Positions 40,416-48,537 of a stretch of DNA of 64,000 nucleotides are shown in pieces. Source of the stretch: Oleiphilus messinensis (lineage in GTDB: Bacteria; Pseudomonadota; Gammaproteobacteria; Pseudomonadales; Oleiphilaceae); the NCBI RefSeq assembly GCF_002162375.1, contig NZ_CP021425.1:5316001-5380000 (forward strand). Reading direction: 5' to 3'. The position numbers and the translations under genes are program-made. The notes below the pieces were generated by a model that did no database searches, was not told the origin of the DNA, and saw only the letters and a program-made list of their open reading frames with translations. Within the stretch, counting starts at the first letter, position 1, and every line of letters starts with the position of its first letter.

Positions 40416-42185
40416 TCAACCACTCTCCGACAACAGCTTTTCAAGCTTTTCCCGGGACTCAGCCATTACCGGCCGTTCATCCGGGGTCACGTGCAATATC
40501 CGCATTGCACCCGTCGCAACTCGAGAAAAAACGGGGGCTGCAACTTCTCCCCCGTAGTACTCATCTCCCTGAGGACCGTCAACCACGATAACCATGACAA
40601 TTCGGGGTTGCTCCACTGGAACCATTCCAGCAAACAAAGAGGTGTACTCGCTATCTTCATAACCATGAGCACCGATACTGTGTACCGTGCCGGTTTTACC
40701 CGCAACATCATAGGCAACCATTTGAGCCCGGGTACCGGTTCCGCCTTTCTGGATAACTTTTTTCATCATCTTGCGAACCTGTATCGCCGCCTGAGCGTCA
40801 ACAGATGGAATCCCCTGTTCGAGCTCACCCGCTTTTAGCAAACTGGCAGGTACTTTCACACCATCATTTGCTAACACTTGATAGGCCTGAGCCAGCTGCA
40901 AAGCTGTTACGTTCAAGCCGTAGCCGTAGGACATTGTGGCCACCTGTAGCGGCTTCCAACGAACCGGGTGAGGCAAAGTACCCACGCTTTCCCCGGGAAA
41001 GCCAACACCAATGCCTTGGCCAAACCCGACCCGGTACATCAAATCCCAGACCTTCTCGCCAGTGATCGCCAGCGCGACTTTACTGGTTCCGACATTACTG
41101 GATTTCGAAATTACCGTCGCAATATCGATCACACCATAGTTACGGTGATCCCGAATTGTTTTGCGCCCGATTCGGAAATACCCCGGAGACGTGTCAATCG
41201 CCGTCGCAGGTGCATACTTGCCAGTTTCCAATGCCGCTGCAATTGTAAGGGGTTTGACCGTTGATCCAGGCTCAAACAGATCTGTAATCGCCCGATTTCG
41301 CAAACTGCTGGGACGAATATTCTCTCTGTTATTTGGGTTGTAAGATGGCTGATTCACCATCGCAAGAACTTCTGCAGTCTTGGCATCCAACATAACCAGG
41401 CTTGCAGAACGAGCATGATGGGCCTTGGCAACTGCCTTTAGCTCCCGATAGGCAAGATACTGCAAGCGCATATCCAGAGTAAGCTTAATATCCTTCCCGG
41501 GCTGAGCATCATTCAACAATGCCAAATCTTTAACTATTCGCCCCTTGCGATCTTTCAATACTTTTTTCTGTCCAGGTATTCCCTGGAGCCACTCGTCGTA
41601 GGTTAGCTCAATACCTTCCTGCCCCATCTCATCGATATTTACGAACCCGACCACATGCGAAGCAACCTCGCCTGCAGGGTAAAAACGTTTATATTCCCGC
41701 AAGCTGTGCACTCCCGGAATTTTCAATGCTTTAACCTTAGCCGCGACTGCGGGTCGAATTTGCCGTTTCAAATAAGCAAACTCACGACCTGAATTCTGCT
41801 CAATCTTTCGGGTAAGCCATTTATTCGAGACCCCCAAAGTCTGCGCAAGCAATTTCGTACCCGCAGCATCGATTTCAAGCTTGTTTGGATTAAACCAAAT
41901 CGTTTCCACAGGGGTGCTGACAGCCAATGGATCGCCATTCCGATCCGCAATCATGCCCCGGTGAGCGACAATTTCCTCAACTCGTAAAGTACGGGCATCC
42001 CCCTGACCAATCAGAAAACTTTTATCCACAACCTGCAGTTGAGCGATACGGGCAAGCAGCACTATCGCGGCCAATGCCAAGGCAATGATCACAAACCAGT
42101 AACGCCACAAAGAAACGGCGATGTCCTCTGTGGCGTTACTGGCTGCTTTGTTGTTGGGTTTGGAGCTCATGCCGCTATACTTCAT
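40416..42185 (-). CDS. ftsI: Septal transpeptidase FtsI (PBP3)
   Basis: FtsI cross-links septal peptidoglycan and works with FtsW. The 589-residue protein has one membrane helix (about residues 28-50), the pedestal domain (AHRGMIADRNGDPLAVSTP) and the transpeptidase domain with the active-site SxxK (EPGSTVKPLT), SSN (SKSSNVGTSK) and KTG (AGKTGTVHS) motifs in order. No clear ribosome site precedes the first ATG; MSSKPNN five residues on is an alternative start. A 20-bp tandem repeat lies just upstream. Confidence 0.97.
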   Translation of the reverse strand: MKYSGMSSKPNNKAASNATEDIAVSLWRYWFVIIALALAAIVLLARIAQLQVVDKSFLIGQGDARTLRVEEIVAHRGMIADRNGDPLAVSTPVETIWFNPNKLEIDAAGTKLLAQTLGVSNKWLTRKIEQNSGREFAYLKRQIRPAVAAKVKALKIPGVHSLREYKRFYPAGEVASHVVGFVNIDEMGQEGIELTYDEWLQGIPGQKKVLKDRKGRIVKDLALLNDAQPGKDIKLTLDMRLQYLAYRELKAVAKAHHARSASLVMLDAKTAEVLAMVNQPSYNPNNRENIRPSSLRNRAITDLFEPGSTVKPLTIAAALETGKYAPATAIDTSPGYFRIGRKTIRDHRNYGVIDIATVISKSSNVGTSKVALAITGEKVWDLMYRVGFGQGIGVGFPGESVGTLPHPVRWKPLQVATMSYGYGLNVTALQLAQAYQVLANDGVKVPASLLKAGELEQGIPSVDAQAAIQVRKMMKKVIQKGGTGTRAQMVAYDVAGKTGTVHSIGAHGYEDSEYTSLFAGMVPVEQPRIVMVIVVDGPQGDEYYGGEVAAPVFSRVATGAMRILHVTPDERPVMAESREKLEKLLSESG

Positions 42186-42231
42186 TGAATATTAATACAT
42201 TGATAGATCAACAATCGTTTGACGAGAGATC

Positions 42232-42271
42232 ACTCATCCATTCAAATAACTACTCATCCATTCAAATAACT
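42232..42271. repeat. Perfect 20-bp tandem duplication between ftsL and ftsI
   Basis: Positions 42232-42251 and 42252-42271 are identical (ACTCATCC... twice). They lie in the 100-bp gap between the ftsL stop and the ftsI start and do not alter either protein. The exactness suggests a recent slippage or duplication event. Confidence 0.95.
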
Positions 42272-42285
42272 ACCGGAACTCGTTA

Positions 42286-42720
42286 TTACTGTACGATTAC
42301 CGTTTCATCTTGATCTGGCACCCTCATTTCCATTTCTTCTATCGCAATGTGCTCTATTCTTCCATGAGCACTCCAGGCGCTCTGCTCAAGCAAAAGCTGA
42401 GACCACTCAGATTGAAAAGCATCACGTTCGTCTTGCAACACTTCCAATTCGCTGTACAGTTTGCGGGTCAAATGTGAGGTATAAATAACCCCCATTGCTG
42501 ACCCCAAAATTGCAACGATGCAGACAATCGATATCCACGTCGGCGCTGACCACCAGGAGATCCCATCCGCTTTCCGTGACAAACCTGGCACCTTCAACTT
42601 CCTGACGACATCAAGTTCAGGCTTTAATAACCAGATTGCAGATCCAGACCCATAGCCTCGTAACACACCAACAGCAATACGCTCAGAACAAAACTGCAGT
42701 AAAGTAAGAACCATGTTCAT
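42286..42720 (-). CDS. ftsL: Cell division protein FtsL
   Basis: FtsL is a bitopic protein that pairs with FtsB through a periplasmic coiled coil and activates FtsWI. The 144-residue product has a membrane helix ([28 protein letters not shown]) and a coiled coil ([26 protein letters not shown]). The N-terminal extension of about 50 residues is longer than in E. coli (121 residues in all), including a Cys- and Gly-rich stretch. The ATG overlaps the rsmH stop by four bases, which supports this start; an internal TTG or GTG start remains possible. Confidence 0.9.
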   Translation of the reverse strand: MNMVLTLLQFCSERIAVGVLRGYGSGSAIWLLKPELDVVRKLKVPGLSRKADGISWWSAPTWISIVCIVAILGSAMGVIYTSHLTRKLYSELEVLQDERDAFQSEWSQLLLEQSAWSAHGRIEHIAIEEMEMRVPDQDETVIVQ

Positions 42721-43637
42721 GCTTTCTTCTCCAGTACGCGCATGACGGCACTCCGGGCTCTGACATTTTCGCTCACCTCTTGATCAGAGGGCTTCAATGC
42801 TTTGCCGACAAGCTTGAAGTTACGCTCAAGCTGACTCTCCAACACTGGCAAATCCCTGGGCAATGCCTTACCTTTTGCTTTATCCCGCATAAATCGCTTA
42901 ACGATGCGGTCTTCAAGGGAGTGAAAACTGATAACCACCATTCTCCCACCAGGCAATAACAAATCGGCCACCTGCTCCAAGACCATTTCCAAGTCCGACA
43001 ATTCATTGTTAACTCGGATTCTGATTGCCTGAAATGCCCGGGTCGCGGGATGCTTTCCCCGCTCCCATGCCGGGTTCGCTGCAGACACAATTTCCGCCAG
43101 CTTTGCTGTGGTATCAATTTGTTGAAGCGCGCGTTCTCGCACAATCGCTTTGGCCATCCGTACGGCAAACCGCTCTTCACCATAGCGACGAAGCACGTCG
43201 ATAATTTCAGCCTCGGGGGCAGAGTGCACCCACTCCTGAGCCGTCATTCCCTGCGTCGTGTTCATCCGCATATCCAGAGGGCCATCCTGAGAAAAGCTGA
43301 ATCCTCGTTCAGCCTGGTCCAACTGTGGCGATGACACGCCTAAATCCAGCAAAACGCCATGCAGGCCTGGCCACTGTGCCTGTTCAACCATCTGACGGAT
43401 TTCAGCAAAAGATCCATGACAAATATGAAATCGCGAATCTTCCGCTGCCAGAGTCTCACCCACAGCTATTGCCTGCGGGTCTTTATCAATACCAAGTAAA
43501 TGGCCCCGAGAACTTAACTGCTCGAGTATTTTCCGTGAATGACCTCCACGACCAAAAGTACCGTCACAGTAATTACCATCAGACTCTGTTACTAACAGAT
43601 CTACGGCTTCATCTAATAGTACAGAGCGATGAACCAC
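42717..43637 (-). CDS. rsmH: 16S rRNA (cytosine(1402)-N4)-methyltransferase
   Basis: RsmH (MraW) methylates N4 of C1402 in the 16S rRNA decoding site. RsmI, encoded nearby at 45.0 kb, adds the 2'-O-methyl to the same nucleotide. The 306-residue protein starts [13 protein letters not shown] and has the SAM-binding [27 protein letters not shown] and [15 protein letters not shown]. The start is GTG at 43635-43637. Confidence 0.97.
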   Translation of the reverse strand: MVHRSVLLDEAVDLLVTESDGNYCDGTFGRGGHSRKILEQLSSRGHLLGIDKDPQAIAVGETLAAEDSRFHICHGSFAEIRQMVEQAQWPGLHGVLLDLGVSSPQLDQAERGFSFSQDGPLDMRMNTTQGMTAQEWVHSAPEAEIIDVLRRYGEERFAVRMAKAIVRERALQQIDTTAKLAEIVSAANPAWERGKHPATRAFQAIRIRVNNELSDLEMVLEQVADLLLPGGRMVVISFHSLEDRIVKRFMRDKAKGKALPRDLPVLESQLERNFKLVGKALKPSDQEVSENVRARSAVMRVLEKKA

Positions 43638-43729
43638 TTATTTCTTTACCCTGTTTGATTGCAACCGATAGGGTTACAACGATTGAATTTCATATTTCAC
43701 CCGGCGAAACACTCGACGGAAACTGATAA

Positions 43730-44170
43730 TCAGAAGATCAGGTTATTCATTTCTTCAGGGATTTCGTCCTCACACGGCTGATTAAGCCATTCGTTCCAAG
43801 CGTCCTCACTCCAAAGCTCAAGACTGTCAATCTGACCAACCAGCATCACTTTTTTCTCGAGTCCGGCATACTCACGCAAAGTTTGCGAAAGCAGAATGCG
43901 GCCATTGCCGTCTATTTCCATTTCACTCGCGTAGCCGATCATGATTCGTTTAGTCCGCTGTGCAGCCCGATTGAATGCCGGAAGCTTATTAAGCTGGTGC
44001 ATAATGTCTTCCCACTGGGGAAAGGTGAAAATTTTCAGGCAACGCTCTTGCGTATTGGCTGTAATAACAATGCGACCATCGCACTTTTCAGCCAATTGCT
44101 CCCGGACTTTCGTTGGAATCGCGATGCGACCCTTTGCGTCCAGATTGATGAGATTACTGCCTTGAAACAC
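43730..44170 (-). CDS. mraZ: Transcriptional regulator MraZ
   Basis: MraZ is a ring-forming AbrB-type DNA-binding protein that represses its own division and wall cluster in E. coli. The 146-residue protein has the two swapped-hairpin repeats, one beginning NLDAKGRIAIPTKVRE (residue 8) and one EIDGNGRILLSQTLREYAGL (residue 84). The start is GTG at 44168-44170, inside a candidate binding array. It heads the leftward cluster that runs to lpxC. Confidence 0.96.
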   Translation of the reverse strand: MFQGSNLINLDAKGRIAIPTKVREQLAEKCDGRIVITANTQERCLKIFTFPQWEDIMHQLNKLPAFNRAAQRTKRIMIGYASEMEIDGNGRILLSQTLREYAGLEKKVMLVGQIDSLELWSEDAWNEWLNQPCEDEIPEEMNNLIF

Positions 44171-44202
44171 CCGATTAACCCCGAAGTGACACCTTCATCC
44201 CC
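44168..44202 (-). promoter_or_regulatory. Candidate MraZ operator overlapping the mraZ start
   Basis: Read on the minus strand, G-rich 5-mers GGGGA, GTGTC, GGGGT and GGGTG recur with exact 10-bp spacing, separated by 5-base spacers. MraZ of E. coli binds TGGGN boxes separated by 5 bases upstream of its own gene, so the period fits. The boxes deviate from the E. coli consensus and the last one overlaps the GTG start. Confidence 0.4.
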
Positions 44203-44243
44203 TAAAGAACCACAATTATCCACTTTTTTTCACATTTTCACAC

Positions 44244-44272
44244 ACTATAGGAATGAAAAAAGGACAATGCAA
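44244..44272 (-). promoter_or_regulatory. mraZ: Promoter of the division and wall cluster (Pmra)
   Basis: Read leftward, TTGCAT (44267-44272) and TATAGT (44244-44249) are separated by exactly 17 bases, 73 bp before the mraZ start codon. This is the best promoter match in the window for the cluster and places the start site just upstream of the candidate MraZ boxes. Confidence 0.65.
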
Positions 44273-44527
44273 GACTCAAATTACGGGGAAATTTTAAGAA
44301 TAACGATTCAGGACAATGGCTTAGCATGAAAAGAATAGAAAAAAGGAAAAATACAGCAAAATAACCACTGTATAAACAACAACCTACTCAGGAAATCTAG
44401 ACTTCACATTAACTTTAAGACTATTTGGCTATAACAAACCGGGAAGTGAAGCACACGCGCTTCACGGATTATGAGTTAATCAGTCAGGGAAAACGTACTG
44501 ATTACTGCACGACCGAAGAGGGAATAA
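44273..44527. other. Gene-free remainder between mraZ promoter and rnpB
   Basis: With the promoter and operator, the mraZ-rnpB gap is 357 bp. This part holds no gene. It has two perfect inverted repeats: GTGAAGC/GCTTCAC (44446-44452 and 44459-44465) and TAATCAGT/ACTGATTA (44477-44484 and 44497-44504). Both lie downstream of the RNase P RNA 3' end and could help terminate or process it. Confidence 0.55.
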
Positions 44528-44878
44528 AAAGTTCGCCGATAAGCCGGGTTCTGTCTTGGACAGTCATTCATCTAGGATATGCGTCACCACATACCTCAAG
44601 CAACCTACCCGAATCCAGTGCGGGTCACACCGAAGGATTCCTATTTGGTTTTGCTCCGAGTGGGGTTTACCATCGCCACAGACTGTTGCCAGCTGCGCGG
44701 TGCGCTCTTACCGCACCATTTCACCCTTACCGGCCAGAGAACTGACTTAGGCGGTTTACTTTCTGCTGCACTTTCCGTAGGCTCGCGCCCCCCAGGCGTT
44801 ACCTGGCACTCTACCCTATGGAGCCCGGACTTTCCTCCCCTTAAACAATGCTTAAGCGGCGACTGTCTGGCGAACTCA
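44528..44878 (-). ncRNA. rnpB: RNase P RNA, bacterial class A
   Basis: The RNA removes the 5' leader of tRNA precursors. Read leftward, it has the class A conserved blocks: AGACAGTCGCCGCTT near the 5' end, GGAGGAAAGTCCGGGCTCCA, GGTAAGGGTGAAA, GGTGCGGTAAGAGCGCACCG, then CCTAGATGAATGACTGTCC and GACAGAACCCGGCTTATCGG near the 3' end. The ends GAGTTCGCC and GGCGAACTT pair as helix P1. A TTTTT follows directly. Length is about 350 nt; ends are accurate to a few bases. Its place between mraZ and rsmI is usual for gammaproteobacteria. Confidence 0.96.
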
Positions 44879-44883
44879 GCGCT

Positions 44884-44912
44884 AAGATACCCGTTTACTT
44901 GCTGAAGCACAA
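44884..44912 (-). promoter_or_regulatory. rnpB: Promoter of rnpB
   Basis: Read leftward, TTGTGC (44907-44912) and TATCTT (44884-44889) lie 17 bases apart, and the predicted start six bases on coincides with the 5' end of the RNA deduced from helix P1. The agreement of spacing and start raises confidence despite partial box matches. Confidence 0.6.
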
Positions 44913-45000
44913 GCGCTCAAACGCCCGAAAAAGCCGGTAACTTCAGAATATTCAGTACCAACCGCAATTTGGCAGAAACACCATAACCTTCCGCCATTGT

Positions 45001-45858
45001 CTAACCATCATTTTTTAGGGAAACGCCATAATCATACAATTCGTTTTTGCTTGCTCCATACTGGGCTGCGGCAACTGCCGCTGCTTTTTTTAATGGCAAC
45101 AAAGGAAGCAACTGTTCCAAGAGTTTTCTTGCATCCACAATGTTATGGTCAAGGGTTCGAGCTACACCCTCAACCAATACAACCATCTCACCTTTGGTCT
45201 GATTATGGTCAGCAGCAATCCACTGCTTCAATTCTCCGAGGGAAGCTGTTTTAATTGTTTCAAATGTTTTGGTCAGCTCTCGGGCCAGAGATACCTTTCG
45301 GTCTTCCCCGAATATACTGATTAAATCCTCAACACAGACTTCGATACGGTGGGGCGATTCGTAAAATATGAGTGTTGAGTCCAAGTCTCTCAGCAGCTCC
45401 AGCCGTTTCAATCGGGGTGTTTGTTTGGCCGGCAGAAAACCTTCGAAAAAAAACCGGTCTGAGGGCAGCCCACATACGGACAACGCAGCAACCAATGCAC
45501 AGGCCCCGGGGATTGGCACCACGTTCACCCCCATATTACGCGCGGTATTCACCAGGGTGTACCCCGGATCAGATATTAATGGCGTACCCGCATCCGAAAT
45601 AAGTGCTGCAGACTCACCTTGCACAACACGTTCGAGTAGTTGGACAGACCGCTCTCTTTCATTATGCTCGTGCAATGCCAGCAAAGCCGTATTGATACCA
45701 AGGTGATTTAGCAGTTTGCGTGAATGCCGGGTGTCCTCTGCAGCAACAAAGTCCACCTTTTTGAGTATATCTATCGCACGCAGCGTAATATCCCCCAAGT
45801 TGCCAATGGGCGTGGCAACAATATACAAGCTACCGGTTGGACAGTTCTCGCTGGACAA
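45001..45858 (-). CDS. rsmI: 16S rRNA (cytidine(1402)-2'-O)-methyltransferase
   Basis: RsmI methylates the ribose of C1402 of 16S rRNA, next to the base methylation by RsmH. The 285-residue protein has the tetrapyrrole-methylase fold: LYIVATPIGNLGDITLRA, VAAEDTRHSRKLL, LISDAGTPLISDPGY and VPIPGACALVAALSVCGL. It is divergent from lpoA, the usual order in gammaproteobacteria. Confidence 0.96.
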   Translation of the reverse strand: MSSENCPTGSLYIVATPIGNLGDITLRAIDILKKVDFVAAEDTRHSRKLLNHLGINTALLALHEHNERERSVQLLERVVQGESAALISDAGTPLISDPGYTLVNTARNMGVNVVPIPGACALVAALSVCGLPSDRFFFEGFLPAKQTPRLKRLELLRDLDSTLIFYESPHRIEVCVEDLISIFGEDRKVSLARELTKTFETIKTASLGELKQWIAADHNQTKGEMVVLVEGVARTLDHNIVDARKLLEQLLPLLPLKKAAAVAAAQYGASKNELYDYGVSLKNDG

Positions 45859-45920
45859 CGGATCTACTCCTTCTATTCGGCAAATGAATACACTTTGCCC
45901 TGATATTTTTGGTAAACTCC

Positions 45921-46010
45921 CGCGATAGTATCGCGAGCTGTATCATGATTCGGGCCTAGAATGATATCATGATCCCGTAGTACGACCACCTTCAATTCAT
46001 TCCGTGGTCG
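45921..46010. promoter_or_regulatory. Palindrome-rich divergent region between rsmI and lpoA
   Basis: Within 90 bp there are CGCGATA-G-TATCGCG (45921-45935), two copies of TATCATGAT (45941 and 45965), the palindrome ATGATATCAT (45961-45970) and CGACCAC/GTGGTCG (45983-45989 and 46004-46010). The region must control both genes. I could not assign any of these to a known regulator. Confidence 0.35.
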
Positions 46011-46104
46011 CAAGCTTTCAGACAGCACCATGCACTACCACGACTAAACTCAGCAGCATTCGAGTTCACAATTAATACTGAAGAGAGCCACAGCTAAAAA
46101 CGCC

Positions 46105-48033
46105 ATGACCAGGTTAATTATTCTATTTCTTGCCTGTTTCGTTATCATCAGTTGCGGAACAACGCCTCGAATTAAGCCGAACGACAACCAACCGATTCAA
46201 GAAGCCCCTAACTCAACTTCACTCTCCAGAATCCTGGAACGCATCGCTGAAGCAAATTCCTCGACAGATATTCCGGGGCTCAGAATCGAAGCAGCCATGC
46301 TCCTTATAGAAGAGCAAAGATACGACGAAGCAAACCAACAACTTGCACAAATTGAATTTGGTGCCGTGTCAGGGAATGAGCAATCAAGATATATTTTATT
46401 GGGCCTGAAACTCGCGATAGCGACTGAAAACGCGACATTGGCCCGCAGCATACTCGAACTGGACAATGAACAGCTCTTTGCACAACGACCATTGCCAGAA
46501 AGAAATGAGGTGAACCAGCTGAGAATACAGGCATTGGAACTCACGGGCCAGTTTTTGCGAGCAGCACAATACCAAAGCCAAACTGCAGGTATGCTGGACG
46601 AGCAGCAATACTGGATCAATCACGAACAACTCTGGAATAACCTGAGAAAAGTTGATATCAAGGAACTCGAACAAACCACCGCACCAGCACAAATTGATTC
46701 AAATGAGTGGCAAGGATGGGTCGACCTCGCAAAAACATTAAAACAATCTCCCTATAGCCTGGATCAACAAATCGAGTCAATTTCCCTGTGGCAAAACCGA
46801 TGGGCAAATCACCCTGCAGCCCAAAAGTTACCGGAAGAACTCGAACTATTGCAAGCCGCGGAACTCAACCGCCCAAGAAAAATTGTTCTGGCTCTCCCTT
46901 TGTCTGGCCCACTTGCTGCAGCAGGACAGGCAGTGCGAGAGGGATTCATGGCCGCGTATTATGAAGACCTGGTTAGAAAGTCCCACAATACCGAAATCAT
47001 TATTCACGATACCGCCCAAGAAGAAAGCTTTATTGATCAATACCTATCGATTTCGGTACAAGCGCCGGACTTGATCATCGGCCCATTGAAAAAAGCGTCA
47101 GTTGAAGCATTGGCCCGCATGAACGCATTACCTGTACCAACCCTCGCCCTGAATTACGTCGGCCCAGTATCCCCTGCGACAGATCCTGATGGCCCGCCTC
47201 CTGCACAAAACAGCGCGGAAACAACTCAATTCAACCAACCCGAGCAAGCACAACCAACATATCAGTCACCATTTACGCCTTTGAACCTTTACCAGTTTGG
47301 GCTTGCAATCGAAGATGAAATTACCCAAACCTTGGATTTGATCGCGGAACAGGGCAAACACAATATCGTTGCACTATGCCCTGATACCACTTGGGGGTGG
47401 CGGGCATGCGAAGAAATTGAGAAAAACTGGAACGCCAGGAATGGACGACTCATCGAAAAAACATACTTTGACCCAAATCAGGAGAATACCAAGCTTATTG
47501 AATCCTTATTCAAGGTTGATGAAAGCAAAGCTCGTTACCGTGCCCTACGCCAAGTCATTGGTTGGGATTTGGAAAATACTGCTCGCCGTAGAGCGGATAT
47601 CGATGCAATCGTACTCATTTCCAAACCACAGCATGCAAGGAGACTTAACCCTCTGTTCGCCTTCTTCTATGCAGGCGATATCCCCGTCTATTCAACATCC
47701 AGCATCAATGACGGCAATATCAATCCAAATAAAGACAGCGACCTGAATGGCATCGTATTTACCGAGACCCCATGGTCTCTAAACAACAGCCCGATAAAGC
47801 AACAGATGCACGAACTACTACCCGATTTGAGCAATCGCTTTGACAGACTCTTTGCACTCGGGGCAGATGCTTATCTTCTCGCCCCCAGACTGACAGTGAT
47901 GCAGCGCTTTCCAGATTCGAAGGTTTCTGGCTACACCGGCCAACTCAAGATCACATCAGATCTAATCATTCAACGGTCACTGAACTGGGCAATGTTCAGA
48001 AATGGTAAAGTACAGGAAGCAAAACTACAGTAA
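46105..48033 (+). CDS. lpoA: Outer-membrane lipoprotein activator of PBP1A (LpoA-like)
   Basis: LpoA reaches from the outer membrane through the wall to stimulate the class A synthase PBP1A. The 642-residue protein has a lipoprotein signal with lipobox VIISC (Cys near residue 17), a helical TPR-like N-terminal domain (residues 40-245), and a C-terminal domain like a type I periplasmic binding protein (KIVLALPLSGPLAAAGQAVREGFMAAYY onward). A Pro/Gln-rich insert (residues 355-395) interrupts that domain. The stop codon at 48031-48033 lies within the first unit of a 9-bp tandem repeat; without it the frame would run open into yraN. Confidence 0.9.
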   Translation: MTRLIILFLACFVIISCGTTPRIKPNDNQPIQEAPNSTSLSRILERIAEANSSTDIPGLRIEAAMLLIEEQRYDEANQQLAQIEFGAVSGNEQSRYILLGLKLAIATENATLARSILELDNEQLFAQRPLPERNEVNQLRIQALELTGQFLRAAQYQSQTAGMLDEQQYWINHEQLWNNLRKVDIKELEQTTAPAQIDSNEWQGWVDLAKTLKQSPYSLDQQIESISLWQNRWANHPAAQKLPEELELLQAAELNRPRKIVLALPLSGPLAAAGQAVREGFMAAYYEDLVRKSHNTEIIIHDTAQEESFIDQYLSISVQAPDLIIGPLKKASVEALARMNALPVPTLALNYVGPVSPATDPDGPPPAQNSAETTQFNQPEQAQPTYQSPFTPLNLYQFGLAIEDEITQTLDLIAEQGKHNIVALCPDTTWGWRACEEIEKNWNARNGRLIEKTYFDPNQENTKLIESLFKVDESKARYRALRQVIGWDLENTARRRADIDAIVLISKPQHARRLNPLFAFFYAGDIPVYSTSSINDGNINPNKDSDLNGIVFTETPWSLNNSPIKQQMHELLPDLSNRFDRLFALGADAYLLAPRLTVMQRFPDSKVSGYTGQLKITSDLIIQRSLNWAMFRNGKVQEAKLQ

Positions 48034-48087
48034 CTACAGCAACTACAGCAACTACAGCAACTACAGCAACTACAGCAACTACAGCAC
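48025..48087. repeat. 9-bp tandem repeat (CTACAGYAA, seven units) across the lpoA stop
   Basis: The units are CTACAGTAA (48025-48033, holding the lpoA stop), five exact CTACAGCAA copies (48034-48078) and CTACAGCAC (48079-48087). Because the unit is 9 bp, changes in copy number never shift the frame. The first unit differs from the rest by one base, and that base creates the stop codon. Confidence 0.95.
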
Positions 48088-48108
48088 CAGACCATGGAGG
48101 GTATAAAA

Positions 48109-48468
48109 ATGAACAACAAGGGACGTGAGTATGAAGATCTTGCCTGCAACTATTTGAAGCGCCAGGGATTAAAACTGATCGCCCGAAATTTTCAACGGAA
48201 AAGTGGTGAAATAGACCTGATCATGCGGCAAGACAAGACCTTGGTCTTTGTAGAAGTCCGATTCCGGCGAAACAGCCGCTTCGGAACCCCCCTGGAAACC
48301 ATTACCCGAAGCAAAATGCAAAAGCTGATAAACACGGCCTGGCAATACCTGCAGTTGACCAATGCAACAAACCAGGCATTTCGCTTTGACGCGATTGCGA
48401 TACAAAATTCTGCCGCTCAAACGCCAGAAATAACCTGGATCAGGAACTGCATAGAAACAACAAACTAA
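48109..48468 (+). CDS. yraN: YraN family (UPF0102) putative endonuclease
   Basis: The 119-residue protein has the UPF0102 core GREYEDLACNYLKRQGLKLIARNF, KSGEIDLIMRQD and LVFVEVRFRRNSRFG, which match the PD-(D/E)xK nuclease fold: E-x-D and E-V-R correspond to the catalytic pattern. The cellular function is not settled. I chose the ATG at 48109, preceded by GGAGGG with 7-base spacing; an ATG at 48094 would place that ribosome site inside the gene. It follows lpoA, as in E. coli. Confidence 0.9.
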   Translation: MNNKGREYEDLACNYLKRQGLKLIARNFQRKSGEIDLIMRQDKTLVFVEVRFRRNSRFGTPLETITRSKMQKLINTAWQYLQLTNATNQAFRFDAIAIQNSAAQTPEITWIRNCIETTN

Positions 48469-48537
48469 ATTGTGAAGGCAGACTCTGCCAGATTATGTAG
48501 AATCAAGCTAACATCGTAAACACAGGAACTCGAAAAC

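Noticed and set aside
44425..44910. Several open frames of 64-108 residues around 44.4-44.9 kb
   Set aside because: They cover the RNase P RNA gene, whose conserved blocks are plain on the minus strand.
48025..48087. Tandem repeat as a CRISPR array
   Set aside because: The unit is 9 bp with no spacers, and no cas gene is present.
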